A DNA stretch of 64,000 nt from Alcanivorax sp. 24 (GCF_004360225.1 NZ_SNUA01000017.1:1-64000); one strand, 5' to 3'. Shown: positions 48,483 through 56,720, counted from the stretch's first letter. Notes: generated by a model not told the origin, from the sequence alone. Translations and numbers: made by a program.

Positions 48483-48708
48483 GGATTACGCCACAAAGCC
48501 GGATAACCCGCGCACATCCCGCAACAGGTACTGCGTCAACCCGAAGCCGATGAACGCCACCATCACGATCCCCCCGGACAAGGCCTGCGCCTGGCCCTGA
48601 ATATCCTTACGACGTCGCAAGTGTGTAGCAAACAGGACGAGCGGCACGCCATACAGCAGCAATAACGAAACCAGCCCCACCAGACCACGGCGGGCAGCGG
48701 TATCGACC
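48483..48708 (-). pseudogene. 3' remnant of a second O-antigen ligase gene
   Basis: The minus strand here reads GLVSLLLLYGVPLVLFATHL, RRRKDIQGQAQAL, and FIGFGLTQYLLRDVRGLSGF, matching the last about 75 residues of the ligase at 49313-50620 with scattered changes. It has no N-terminal part: homology stops at 48708 in the codons for the DTAARRG segment, where IS110 sequence begins. It is either the end of a former paralogue or part of a duplication broken by the IS. Confidence 0.8.
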
Positions 48709-49165
48709 TATGCCAACACCTCAATGCCCTTACGGTCCACCAGATTCAACAACTTCAACGACGGTCCGTTAGGGCTTTCAGGCTCAGGTCCAGCGATGCG
48801 ACGCGATCAACGGGGTCGGTGAGATCACCGCCACTGCCTTGGTCATGGCCTTCCTGAGAGGGGACTTCAAGAATAGCGATGCCTTCGTGGCCTTCCTGGG
48901 GCTGGATGTCCGGGTTCGTGACTCCGGCAAACTCAGAGGCAAGCGTAAGCTGACCAAGCAAGGGGATACGGAGGTCAGGCGACTGCTGCATTGTGCCGCC
49001 ATGAGCGCCTCTCGACATCCGGTCTGGCCCGCCTTCTATCGGCGCTATCGGGACCGGGGACTGCACACCACGCAAGCCTTGGTCATCCTGGCCCGGAAGA
49101 TCGCCCGCACCGCCTTCGCCCTGATGAAACAGCAACAAGAATATTGCCCCGCAAAGCTCTTTTAA
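48709..49165 (+). pseudogene. IS110-family transposase, C-terminal fragment
   Basis: From about 48795 the + strand encodes AINGVGEITATALVMAFLRG, then FLGLDVRVRDSGKLRGKRKL and TKQGDTEVRRLLHCAAMSAS, ending KQQQEYCPAKLF at a stop at 49163-49165. These are the Transposase_20 helix-hairpin-helix and Ser-nucleophile region of IS110 elements (G-x-G..TA.AL, then G..RLRR.L..AA). The DEDD N-terminal domain is absent and the preceding codons are in another frame, so it is a broken element lying against the ligase remnant. Confidence 0.8.
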
Positions 49166-49206
49166 GGGGTGCGGGGCACCATGGAATCTCCCACGGATTA
49201 TGTAAC

Positions 49207-49303
49207 GAAGCCGCTGTGGGAGCTGCCTTGGCAGCGAATTATTTCCCCTGCCGTTAACAATTCGCTTTCCAGCAGAGCGCCGCCCGGCAATCTTCCCACA
49301 GCG
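49207..49303. repeat. 97-bp direct repeat, outer left copy
   Basis: Begins GAAGCCGCTGTGGGAGCTGC, ends GCAATCTTCCCACAGCG. The copy at 54152-54248 is in the same orientation with 92 of 97 identical bases. Together they bracket the ligase, the two-gene unit and the aminotransferase. Confidence 0.9.
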
Positions 49304-49312
49304 GCTCCGCAC

Positions 49313-50620
49313 TCAGGCCTGAACCCCTTTTCCCCCACCCCCCGGCGTCGCCTTCAACAAACACCAGCACGCCGTCAGCATCCCGAGAAAGCCGGACAGC
49401 CCACGCACATCCCGCAACAGGGACTGCGTCAGCCCGAAGCCGATGAATGCCACCACCACGATCAAACCCGACACGGCCAGGGCCCGGCCCTGAATATCCT
49501 TGCGTCGCCGTAAATGCCTGGCGAATAACACGATGGGGACGCCATAGAGCAATAAAAGGGAAATCAGCCCCACCAGGCCACGGCGAGCGGCGGTATCGAT
49601 CAGATCGTTGTGCAGTTGGTCGTAACGGCTGATACCCCGGTTATAGAGACCTTTCGCCACCCACTGGTCCCGCTGATCTTCAAGTCGCCCTTCTCCCCAA
49701 CCCAGAACAGGCTTCTCGCTGAAGAGCCGCGCCCCGGCACGCCACATCTCCAGCCGCACCCCGACAGAGGAATAGGTGTCCCCTTCCGCGTACTCTTCCA
49801 GGTTTTCCACAGCCTCGGCAACCCGCTCCTGAACGCCGGCCTTGGGGACCAGAGAGGCGCCGATAACAACAACGGCCAACGCCACCACCACCGGCACCAC
49901 TTTCCGGGCCGGTAACGAGTCCCAGAAAGCCACATACAGCAACCAGAGCAGCACCGGAAAAACGATCCAGCTACCGCGAGTGCCGGACAAAACCGACGCC
50001 GCCAACCCCGCCACCACGGCGAGCAGGAAAAAACCGCGAATCAGCCACTCCCGGGCATTGCGGACACGGCCCCGCCGAGCCAGGAACGCCACCATGGTCA
50101 ACGTCGCCAGCAGCAGGGAGAGATTACCGAACGGAATAGCGTTAATGCCGTTGCTGGCACGGCCCAAACCCAGCCCCCAACGCTCGTAGGCAGCGATCCC
50201 GCCAGCAATCAGGCTACCTGCCGCCACCCCATACCAAAGAGCGGAAACCGCCGGAGGCCAGCGACGCCAACCCAGCCACACCACAGCGGCAACCAAAGGC
50301 CATAACGGTAAATACAGCCCCTGGTTCTCCTCGCCCACCGGCCATTTACCTGTGCGGGCGACATCGAGACACCAAAGCGCGGTAAACAACGCCAGAACAG
50401 CGAGGCAATACCCGTCCTCCCGATCGAGAGGCCGCCACAAGGAACGTCTTGCCGCCAAGGCCAGACTACCCAGAACCAACACCGCGGCCGTCAGCGGCAA
50501 CACATAATACGCAGGGTGAAAAGCGATCAGAAAAGCGAGAAAGGCGGCCAAAAGGCCAGAGAAGATCATCGGCGGGGAGAAGGGGGTCGAGCGGGTGGGA
50601 GTGGAAACCGTTTCAAGCAT
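49313..50620 (-). CDS. O-antigen ligase/polymerase family protein
   Basis: 435 residues with about ten membrane segments (e.g. FSGLLAAFLAFLIAFHPAYY, LWPLVAAVVWLGW, VLLWLLYVAFWDSL). There is a large periplasmic loop near 250-340 containing RLEMWRAGARLFSEKPVLGW and GEGRLEDQ, then YDQLHNDLIDTAARRGLVGL. R...G...F..kP.lGwG...f and HN.ylq are the hallmarks of the Wzy_C/WaaL family. It probably ligates or polymerises the undecaprenyl-linked glycan of the second cluster at the periplasmic face. A 3' remnant of a paralogue lies just downstream at 48483-48708. Confidence 0.9.
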   Translation of the reverse strand: MLETVSTPTRSTPFSPPMIFSGLLAAFLAFLIAFHPAYYVLPLTAAVLVLGSLALAARRSLWRPLDREDGYCLAVLALFTALWCLDVARTGKWPVGEENQGLYLPLWPLVAAVVWLGWRRWPPAVSALWYGVAAGSLIAGGIAAYERWGLGLGRASNGINAIPFGNLSLLLATLTMVAFLARRGRVRNAREWLIRGFFLLAVVAGLAASVLSGTRGSWIVFPVLLWLLYVAFWDSLPARKVVPVVVALAVVVIGASLVPKAGVQERVAEAVENLEEYAEGDTYSSVGVRLEMWRAGARLFSEKPVLGWGEGRLEDQRDQWVAKGLYNRGISRYDQLHNDLIDTAARRGLVGLISLLLLYGVPIVLFARHLRRRKDIQGRALAVSGLIVVVAFIGFGLTQSLLRDVRGLSGFLGMLTACWCLLKATPGGGGKGVQA

Positions 50621-50833
50621 GCTACCTCACAGTCCATTATGAGCACGCCGCAGCCCCCTGCTACAGCCTGACCAATCAATGTGGGATACCCCGTGTACCC
50701 GGCAAGTGTTCAAACTAACACGCGGCCCGGTATGGAACGGACTGAATAGTTCACATTTTGACGGCCATTTAACGTCGTTAAACAATTCCCGTACAGGCGT
50801 ATTTAAGCCAGCCCTGCTGGCGAATCCTTTGCC

Positions 50834-50903
50834 CGGCGTTGGTACATTCGCCCGCGGGCAGGCTCCCACAGCGGCTTCGTGGCATGGCCCGTGGGAACCA
50901 GCC
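50834..50903. repeat. 70-bp direct repeat, inner left copy
   Basis: Starts CGGCGTTGGTACATTCGCCC, ends GTGGGAACCAGCC; REP-type with two stems. It is repeated at 52866-52935 in direct orientation with 67 of 70 identical bases. The two copies flank only the two-gene unit 50925-52726. The rest of the 304-bp gap 50621-50924 holds no gene. Confidence 0.92.
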
Positions 50904-50924
50904 CTCCAAGCTGAAAACACCGGG

Positions 50925-52286
50925 CTATGCAAGCGTTACCGTAGGGCGGTAAGGCCAGGCGCCGTTACCATCGGAAAAATCATCCGTTTCAATAAGATGG
51001 TTATTTGCCAGCAAGTTGGTAACCGTGGTTGTGCTGACGTCGAAGTACTCCGCCGCATCCTCAACGGACGACTCTGAGTAATCGTCCTGCATAAACGCTT
51101 TTGCCCCCTCGATTGGGCATAACAGTTCCGCGGCAAAAGCGCGCTGATACTTTTGCCGAAACGTGCTCAGATCCGAAGAGACGAGCCACCCGTCTCCGCG
51201 TTGTTGGAACATACAGTCCGCGAGAAAGCGAGCGTATTCAAAGCGTCGGGCCACGGGATGCCTCTTACGCGGCATGAAACGCATTACGCCCTGACGCTGC
51301 GGGATCGCCACCGATACCTTTGATGTGTTTTCCGGCGTGTAACCTTCAACGGCTTTAGCGCTAATACCCAAAGCAGAAAACAGTTTCTCGTTGGACAGTG
51401 GCTCCAAGTCCCATCCAAAATAATCCCGCATGCTTCTCGCATCCTGAACCGCTGGCATCCAGGGTGCATGACTCTCTCCGACAGCGTTTGGGGCCACAAA
51501 CTCAGGAATATTCGGACTGCCTTCCATTCCCTTTAATAAAGAGAAGAGTTCGATCTCCTTCTCCTGGCGCGAGTCGAATTCCTTGCCCCTTGCCAAAGCG
51601 GATATCAACTCGGACAAGGACTCCTCACCCACCTCATCCGCCATACGGACCATCGTTTGCAAGAGCTGTTGGGGGCATTCTTCCGGGTCATAACCCATCA
51701 TGGCCTCAAAGATGCGTAACCGCGCAATCTCCGGATCAGCGAGTTCGTCCCTGACATGCATCCAAAGCGTTGCAAGCTCGGTATCGGTACAGCCACAATC
51801 ACGTAACCGGCTCAGCACCGCATCGATAAAAGCCGAAATTTCCTTACGAAAATCAGCCATTGGCACAAAAGAAGGAAAGCGCGAACCATTCAGATACCGA
51901 ATCGATTGCTCAGTATCATCACCCGATGGTGAAGACCAAACGTGTATACCTTCACCATCCGCCGCAAACATGACCGTAGGCCACACATAACCCTGATTAG
52001 CGGCAGCCAACTCATGCGCCATACGCCAGGACACCGACGGGCGCACCCCCTTACCCGGGTGCGGTTCATGCAGCAAACGCCACCATGAAGAAGCAAACCA
52101 GAGGGCCAACGGGTACAACGACACCAGCACATCGTCCTTAACCGTGCGCGACCAGCTGTCTTCATTACGTGTCAGGGAGTAACCATTAACGGCTAACGAC
52201 AATCGCGCCATGGTGTGATACGACTCAGCACTATCATTACCCGCGGCTTCCCATTGAAAGCCCAATTTCAGGCACTTGTTGGTCAT
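50925..52286 (-). CDS. Unrecognised protein with degenerate ImmA/IrrE-like C-terminus
   Basis: 453 residues from the ATG at 52286, whose A is the last base of the upstream TAA stop. The N-terminal about 150 residues (VLVSLYPLALWFASSWWRLL, SWRMAHELAAANQGYVWPTV) match nothing I know. The C-terminal part has the helical layout of an ImmA/IrrE peptidase: RRFEYARFLADCMF where HExxH should be (no His or Glu), then LSTFRQKYQRAFAAELLCPI, matching the Rq..N.FAAeLLmP block. SSVEDAAEYFDVSTTTVTNL follows. The zinc site is therefore lost or rebuilt. Translation is coupled to the small upstream gene. The REP-flanked position suggests an accessory cassette. Confidence 0.75.
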   Translation of the reverse strand: MTNKCLKLGFQWEAAGNDSAESYHTMARLSLAVNGYSLTRNEDSWSRTVKDDVLVSLYPLALWFASSWWRLLHEPHPGKGVRPSVSWRMAHELAAANQGYVWPTVMFAADGEGIHVWSSPSGDDTEQSIRYLNGSRFPSFVPMADFRKEISAFIDAVLSRLRDCGCTDTELATLWMHVRDELADPEIARLRIFEAMMGYDPEECPQQLLQTMVRMADEVGEESLSELISALARGKEFDSRQEKEIELFSLLKGMEGSPNIPEFVAPNAVGESHAPWMPAVQDARSMRDYFGWDLEPLSNEKLFSALGISAKAVEGYTPENTSKVSVAIPQRQGVMRFMPRKRHPVARRFEYARFLADCMFQQRGDGWLVSSDLSTFRQKYQRAFAAELLCPIEGAKAFMQDDYSESSVEDAAEYFDVSTTTVTNLLANNHLIETDDFSDGNGAWPYRPTVTLA

Positions 52287-52726
52287 TATCGCCGAGCCTC
52301 CCATTCCATCATCACAAGCTCGGCAAAAGGGTCCGTCGGCGGCATGGGGTATCCGTGATAGGCTCCAGTCTCCCGATTTTCCAATTGCGCCTCCAGCGCT
52401 ACGCCATCGTCGGCAACGGCCCAAATATTTTGGGGCCAACCATTATTGGACTGCAGGCTTACCAAACCGCGCCTGACACCTTCCTTCAATAACTCGCCAG
52501 CCACGGCCTTTTCGAAGAGAGCCGCTGTATCACACAATGACTTGCCGGGCCGCGGGCCAGCAGGCGGGCTTAAGCCGAAATCGCCTGGGTTCCTCTTGTG
52601 CACAGGGTTACCGCAATAGACCACCCTATCGCTCAGAGACACTAGATCCATTCCCTCCAGTTCTTCCAACGAGCGGATTCTTCGCTTGCTGTTAAACCGT
52701 CCCCTACGAGCTTGCATGACTTGCAC
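52286..52726 (-). CDS. Small partner protein with conserved-looking Cys/His segment
   Basis: 146 residues. The notable part is VVYCGNPVHKRNPGDFGLSP followed by PAGPRPGKSLCD, a Cys-His-Cys pattern in a Pro/Gly-rich loop that could bind zinc or serve as a recognition loop. Then comes a helical stretch (AALFEKAVAGELLKEGVRRG) and a beta-rich end with NGWPQNIWAVADDGVALEAQ and GAYHGYPMPPTDPFAELVMM EW. I cannot assign a family. It is upstream of, and overlaps by one base, the 453-residue gene, so the two are made together. Confidence 0.7.
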   Translation of the reverse strand: MQVMQARRGRFNSKRRIRSLEELEGMDLVSLSDRVVYCGNPVHKRNPGDFGLSPPAGPRPGKSLCDTAALFEKAVAGELLKEGVRRGLVSLQSNNGWPQNIWAVADDGVALEAQLENRETGAYHGYPMPPTDPFAELVMMEWEARR

Positions 52727-52865
52727 TCGAAAAGATTAGAAAATCAACGGATTAACGGCATCTTCACCGCCCCGCTTCAGGCTGTCAACCTACCCCTCGC
52801 CTGGGAAGCAGCGGTCAGCCCACGGGCCCCTTGCCCTGTCATCCGAATGTTCCAAACAGGCCGTA

Positions 52866-52935
52866 CGGCGTTGGCACATTCGCCTGCGGGCAGGCTCCCA
52901 CAGCGGCTTCGTGGCATGGTCCGTGGGAACCAGCC
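52866..52935. repeat. 70-bp direct repeat, inner right copy
   Basis: Direct repeat of 50834-50903 (three differences). It lies between the two-gene unit and the aminotransferase, 16 bp from the aminotransferase stop. Confidence 0.92.
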
Positions 52936-52951
52936 TGCTGGCGAACGGCCT

Positions 52952-54127
52952 CTAAGCCGAAGCTTCCGCCATCACCGCCCGAAGCGTCTCGCAAGTCTTA
53001 TCGATATGCGCCTGCTCCAGAGTGGGATGCACCAGGAACATCAAGCTGGTCTCCCCCAGCGCCTTCGCTACCGGCAAACGTTCCCGCGGCGCCAGATCGA
53101 GGTCCTGGAAGCACTTCTCCAAATAGACTTCCGAGCAAGAACCGGAGAAACAAGGCACCCCACGAGCAACTATCTCATTCATGATGCGGTCCCGGTCCCA
53201 GCCTGAGGCCAGTTTCTCCGGCCGCACAAACACATAGCATTTGTAACCGGCATGCCCGGCTTCGGCGGGAATCTCCGGCACACGCAAAGCAGGGATGTCA
53301 CCGGCGGTTTGCCAGATCGCCTGGGAATGGGCCAGACGTTGGCGGGTCCACTCCGGCATGCGCTTTAGTTGAATCCGCCCAATGGCCGCCTGCATTTCCA
53401 TCATGCGCCAATTGGTGCCCACACTCTCATGCAACCAACGGAAGCCAGGTGGGTGGTCGCGCTCATATACCGCATCCCAGCTCTTGCCATGGTCTTTGAA
53501 GCTCCACATGCGGGACCAAAGGTCGCGGTCATTCACGGTAACCATGCCGCCTTCCCCGCCGGTGGTCATGATCTTGTCCTGGCAGAAGGACCAGCAACTC
53601 ACATGGCCCAGGCCACCCACCGGGCGCCCTTTCCAGGTAGCACCATGGGCCTGGGCGCAGTCTTCAATAACATAGAAGCCGTGCTCTTCGGCCAGAGCCA
53701 TCATGGCACCCATATCGCTGGGCCAACCGGCCAGGTGCACACAGATAACGGCTTTGGTACGCGGCGTCACCACCTTGGCGACGGTTTCAGCGGTGATGTT
53801 CTGAGTATCCGGATCCACATCGGCAAATACCGGTGTCGCCCCGGCATTGATCACCGCGGTTGCGGAGGCCAGGAAAGTACGTGGCGTCACCACCACTTCA
53901 TCGCCAGGCCCAATGCCCAGCCCCTGCAGCGCCAGATCCAGCGCCACGGTGCCATTGGCCACGGCGATGGCGTATTCCGTGCCGGCAAAGGCAGCGAATT
54001 CCTTCTCGAACTCGCGGCACTCCTGGCCAGTCCAGTAGTTCACTTTGTTGGACAGCAGCACACGCTGTACTGCCTCCGCTTCCTCCTGGGTAAAGGAAGG
54101 CCAGGGGGGAAAAGGTCCATTCAGCAT
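52952..54127 (-). CDS. DegT/DnrJ/EryC1-family sugar aminotransferase
   Basis: 391 residues. Family blocks are MLNGPFPPWPSFTQEEAEAV, EYAIAVANGTVALDLALQGL, GPGDEVVVTPRTFLASATAV, VICVHLAGWPSDMGAMMALA and VIEDCAQAHGATWKG. The PLP-binding Lys lies in SFCQDKIMTTGGEGGMVTVN, and RMMEMQAAIGRIQLKRM follows. It would aminate the 4-keto sugar made by WbpM/PglF, the PglE step. Its expected neighbour PglD is 2.8 kb away, separated by a toxin-antitoxin block. No gene follows closely on its strand, the two-gene unit being downstream. Confidence 0.93.
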   Translation of the reverse strand: MLNGPFPPWPSFTQEEAEAVQRVLLSNKVNYWTGQECREFEKEFAAFAGTEYAIAVANGTVALDLALQGLGIGPGDEVVVTPRTFLASATAVINAGATPVFADVDPDTQNITAETVAKVVTPRTKAVICVHLAGWPSDMGAMMALAEEHGFYVIEDCAQAHGATWKGRPVGGLGHVSCWSFCQDKIMTTGGEGGMVTVNDRDLWSRMWSFKDHGKSWDAVYERDHPPGFRWLHESVGTNWRMMEMQAAIGRIQLKRMPEWTRQRLAHSQAIWQTAGDIPALRVPEIPAEAGHAGYKCYVFVRPEKLASGWDRDRIMNEIVARGVPCFSGSCSEVYLEKCFQDLDLAPRERLPVAKALGETSLMFLVHPTLEQAHIDKTCETLRAVMAEASA

Positions 54128-54151
54128 AATTTATCCAAAGATTCGTTAAAT

Positions 54152-54248
54152 GAAGCCGCTGTGGGAGCTGCCTTGGCAGCGAATTATTTTCCCTGCCGTT
54201 GGCAATTCGCTTGCCAGCGGAGCGCCGCCCGGCAATCTTCCCACAGCG
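54152..54248. repeat. 97-bp direct repeat, outer right copy
   Basis: Direct repeat of 49207-49303 (92 of 97 bases). It sits just upstream of the aminotransferase start. The gap 54128-54362 holds no gene. Confidence 0.9.
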
Positions 54249-54362
54249 ACCCCGAATTCAGGTCCGCCTCGCTTCTCTCGCAACGCCCTCACAGGAGACA
54301 AGGGGTGCGAAGCAACAACCCCTCACTGACTCAACCCGTTTTCCAGGCGCAAACTCTGAACG

Positions 54363-54733
54363 CTATACCTCTAAATGCTTGAAATAAGCATCCCGCACAA
54401 TTGCGGCGCCCTCATCCACGTCGAACGTTGGCAACCCCGGCCGCGACAGCGTGTCCATGTCTCGACGAAAGGCCATCTTGCGCAGTCTGGCATCAAGCAG
54501 AGCATTGGCCTCGTCGCGCCCCACGTGTGTTCCTTCCTTATCCAGATACCAGACCAAGGCCTCCATCGCCTTGTGCAGGACCGTGCCGCCGCGCATCGCC
54601 AGATGTTCACCTAGAACTGGATCGGCAAAGATGGCCCCACGCCACGGGAAAGCCGCAGATCCTGCTCGATCTGACTGCGCTTGGGCCACGGCGCATGGCT
54701 CTGCCAAGCCGTCAGGTGGGTGTGCTGGATCAT
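54363..54733 (-). pseudogene. AbiEii toxin, internally deleted and frameshifted
   Basis: The ATG at 54733 overlaps the abiEi stop by ATGA and gives MIQHTHLTAWQSHAPWPKRS and QIEQDLRLSR, an AbiEii N-terminus, but then ends at a stop (IQF*). A frame change restores AIFADPVLGEHLAMRGGTVL HK, the GG-T nucleotidyltransferase motif. The next residues (AMEALVWYLDKEGTHVGRDE, then DAYFKHLEV) are from the far C-terminus. The metal-binding DxD region and most of the domain, perhaps 170 residues, are absent. The toxin is therefore dead. Confidence 0.8.
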
Positions 54734-55545
54734 GTATTGGCACTCCCGGAATCAAAGGTCAGCCGCACCTTGAAGGAAGTATCGACTTCAGAGGCTACAT
54801 CCCGCGTCTGTCCACGCTCCAGAGGTATGAGACGCGGCGCTTTGTCGCCCAACCATTCGGCGACCCGCGCTCCGAGGGCGTCCTGGCCATCCAAGGCAAG
54901 CAAGGCCCCGAGCCGTTGCGCGGTCGGGACTTCCCGCAGGGCATCCAGCGCCTCGGAGAGCCCCTGTGGAGTGCAGGAGGCCCACAGTCCCCGCAGCACC
55001 TCTCGAACACGGGCCATGCCACCAAGCAGTGACACTCTCTCGACCAGTTCCAGCGCGGTCAGTTCCGGTGTACCCACCCTGAAGCGTCCGTCCGGAGTCT
55101 CGTGCCAGCGTGTCGGCATGTCTTCAATCCGTGCACGGGAGTGAAACACTACCTCGTGGCGACCGACCGTGATAGGACGCCGACGTTCGGCCACCATCAC
55201 CTGCATCACCATCACCGCGTAGGGCGATGCGCCAAAGGTCTCGGCGGCACTCAGCAGCGCGACATAGTAGGGAACGCCCAGCGTTTTGCTCATGTAGCGG
55301 TCCAACCAGGCTTCCGGCGGCGGAGCACCAGCGGCAGCGTACTGCAAGGGCACGATGAGCCAGTGATCCGAGCCGCGTGACAAGCGGACGAGCCGGCCAC
55401 GCTGCTGCTGCCGATAGAGCGCCTGCCGCAACGCGCTCGAACTGGCTTCGGGCAAGGCCACGCGAATGTCCTGCATGCGTAAATTCAGCTTGCCGGCCCG
55501 CTCGGCGGCGTCGATCACACTGGATAGGGAGTTATAGCGCCCCAT
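54730..55545 (-). CDS. AbiEi-type antitoxin/repressor
   Basis: 271 residues, full length. An N-terminal winged helix (SVIDAAERAGKLNLRMQDIR, ALRQALYRQQQRGRLVRLSR) binds DNA. The AbiEi middle domain follows (YYVALLSAAETFGASPYAVM, VMVAERRRPITVGRHEVVFH), and then a C-terminal part (LTALELVERVSLLGGMARVR). Type IV AbiE antitoxins repress their own promoter through inverted repeats. The toxin gene overlaps its stop but is deleted, so this antitoxin is now an orphan repressor. It could still neutralise or regulate AbiEii elsewhere. Confidence 0.88.
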   Translation of the reverse strand: MGRYNSLSSVIDAAERAGKLNLRMQDIRVALPEASSSALRQALYRQQQRGRLVRLSRGSDHWLIVPLQYAAAGAPPPEAWLDRYMSKTLGVPYYVALLSAAETFGASPYAVMVMQVMVAERRRPITVGRHEVVFHSRARIEDMPTRWHETPDGRFRVGTPELTALELVERVSLLGGMARVREVLRGLWASCTPQGLSEALDALREVPTAQRLGALLALDGQDALGARVAEWLGDKAPRLIPLERGQTRDVASEVDTSFKVRLTFDSGSANT

Positions 55546-55547
55546 GA

Positions 55548-55590
55548 TACTCTCGCAATTCTTTCGCGATATATATCAAAAAAAAGTCAC
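55548..55590 (-). promoter_or_regulatory. Likely abiEi promoter/operator
   Basis: Just upstream of abiEi the minus strand has GATATATATCGCGAAAGAAT TGCGAGAG, with an AT-rich -10-like TATATA and a near-palindrome TCGCAA...TTCGCGA. AbiEi proteins bind inverted repeats at such positions; the assignment here is by position and symmetry only. Confidence 0.35.
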
Positions 55591-55623
55591 ATAATGCGAA
55601 ACGTTTGAGGTCTAGCCACGAGG

Positions 55624-55833
55624 TCAGCTCTTTGACAATACCCTGGCTTTGACCTCAGACCATGAGCCACCTTCATCCTGATCTATTTCGAGCGCGGAGA
55701 GCCGATGATCAAGTTCATCTTTCTGAGACTCCGAGAGAGGGATATCCGCATTCTCCGCGACAACGCTGTCCCACAACGCTTCCGCCAGGAGGATTCGTTC
55801 CGAATTTGGCCTCCCCCATAGATCAATCGTCAC
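55624..55833 (-). CDS. Addiction-module component family protein (orphan antitoxin)
   Basis: 69 residues. SERILLAEALWDSVVAENAD, then LSESQKDELDHRLSALEIDQ, and a terminal SWSEVKARV match the putative addiction-module component family (RelB/ParD-like; usually xERxxLAExLWDS ... W..vk.r). Such genes normally precede a ParE/RelE toxin by a few bases, but none follows before abiEi at 55545. The N-terminus is slightly short, so the gene may be trimmed at both ends of the unit. Confidence 0.75.
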   Translation of the reverse strand: MTIDLWGRPNSERILLAEALWDSVVAENADIPLSESQKDELDHRLSALEIDQDEGGSWSEVKARVLSKS

Positions 55834-56025
55834 AATACACTGACCATATGGCCAGCATCAAGAGCAAATGCGCCATGCCCTCTACGTCCAGCGCGGCACC
55901 CAGCCACCACCTCTGGTCAGCACCTTTAATGCCCATCAGAGGCAACTGGCCGGGCGTAACCCCAGATTGACTCAATCCCTCTTGCCTCAATGGATTTGGC
56001 GGGGCAAGATTAGGCGGCAACCTCT
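55834..56025. other. Spacer between addiction-module gene and vapC
   Basis: 192 bp in which I see no gene or clear signal. Open minus-strand codons through it have no family resemblance. Confidence 0.4.
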
Positions 56026-56469
56026 TCATGTCTTCGACCTTCCAATGCCCTCCTCCCACGGGTTGAGGATGGCCACTCCTGTCGGCTCAAAATCGGCCAC
56101 ATTGCGAGTAACGACCGTCATACCATGCACAAGCGCCGTTGCCGCAATGAGTGCATCACGCTCGCCGCGCTTGTCGGGGACGTGTAACCGGGCGCAGCTT
56201 TGCGCCACGGCGGTATCGACTGGCAACGTCCGCCCGGAGAACTCCGGCAGCACGTGTTGCTCCAGCCACGAACGTAGCACGGCCCCCTGGGTGACGTCTT
56301 TGCGCTCAATCGACAGCACGCCAAGCTCCAACTCCATGATGGTAATGACGGAGACAAAAAGCTCGGCGGCATCGACGCTTTCCGTCCATGCCGCAACGCT
56401 TGGGTCAGCTTTACCAACCCGAACCTTTCGCAGTTCGGACACTACGTTGGTGTCCAGAACGAACATCAT
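56026..56469 (-). CDS. vapC: PIN-domain toxin (VapC/FitB type)
   Basis: 147 residues. The acidic PIN residues are placed as expected: FVLDTNVVSELRK (first Asp), SVITIMELELGVL (Glu), RGERDALIAATALVHGMTVV (Asp) and TRNVADFEPTGVAILNPW (last Asp). DxNxxSE and TRNxxDF are typical of FitB/VapC ribonucleases that cut tRNA or other RNA when not bound by antitoxin. The start overlaps the antitoxin stop by 4 bp. Confidence 0.92.
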   Translation of the reverse strand: MMFVLDTNVVSELRKVRVGKADPSVAAWTESVDAAELFVSVITIMELELGVLSIERKDVTQGAVLRSWLEQHVLPEFSGRTLPVDTAVAQSCARLHVPDKRGERDALIAATALVHGMTVVTRNVADFEPTGVAILNPWEEGIGRSKT

Positions 56470-56720
56470 GAGAAATCAGCCGGCTGGGTGTCGATGGTCA
56501 CACGCGGCGGTTCAAACTCGACGTCCGCGACGTCTGGCATAGCCAGAGCATCAGAGATGTTCCGGCGTTGCTTTGTCAACCGCTGGTATTCCTCAATACT
56601 CAACAGCACATGAGCCGGCTTGCCGCGATCCGTGATGAACACCGGACCACTCTTGGCCGCCTTCTTTGCACGGGAAACGTCCTGATTAAGCTCCCGGCTG
56701 GATAACGTCGTGATGGTCAT
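56466..56720 (-). CDS. Phd/YefM-family antitoxin
   Basis: 84 residues from the ATG at 56720, preceded by GGAGGTGACGCC; an earlier in-frame start has no such site. TTLSSRELNQDVSRAKKAAK is the DNA-binding N-terminus, and SGPVFITDRGKPAHVLLSIE EY completes the Phd fold. The variable C-terminal tail that binds toxin is DVEFEPPRVTIDTQPADFS. It forms a pair with the PIN toxin and probably represses the operon. Confidence 0.92.
   Translation of the reverse strand: MTITTLSSRELNQDVSRAKKAAKSGPVFITDRGKPAHVLLSIEEYQRLTKQRRNISDALAMPDVADVEFEPPRVTIDTQPADFS

Noticed and set aside
48755-49312. 185-codon minus-strand ORF opposite the IS110 fragment
   Set aside because: Antisense to recognisable IS110 transposase and to REP sequence.
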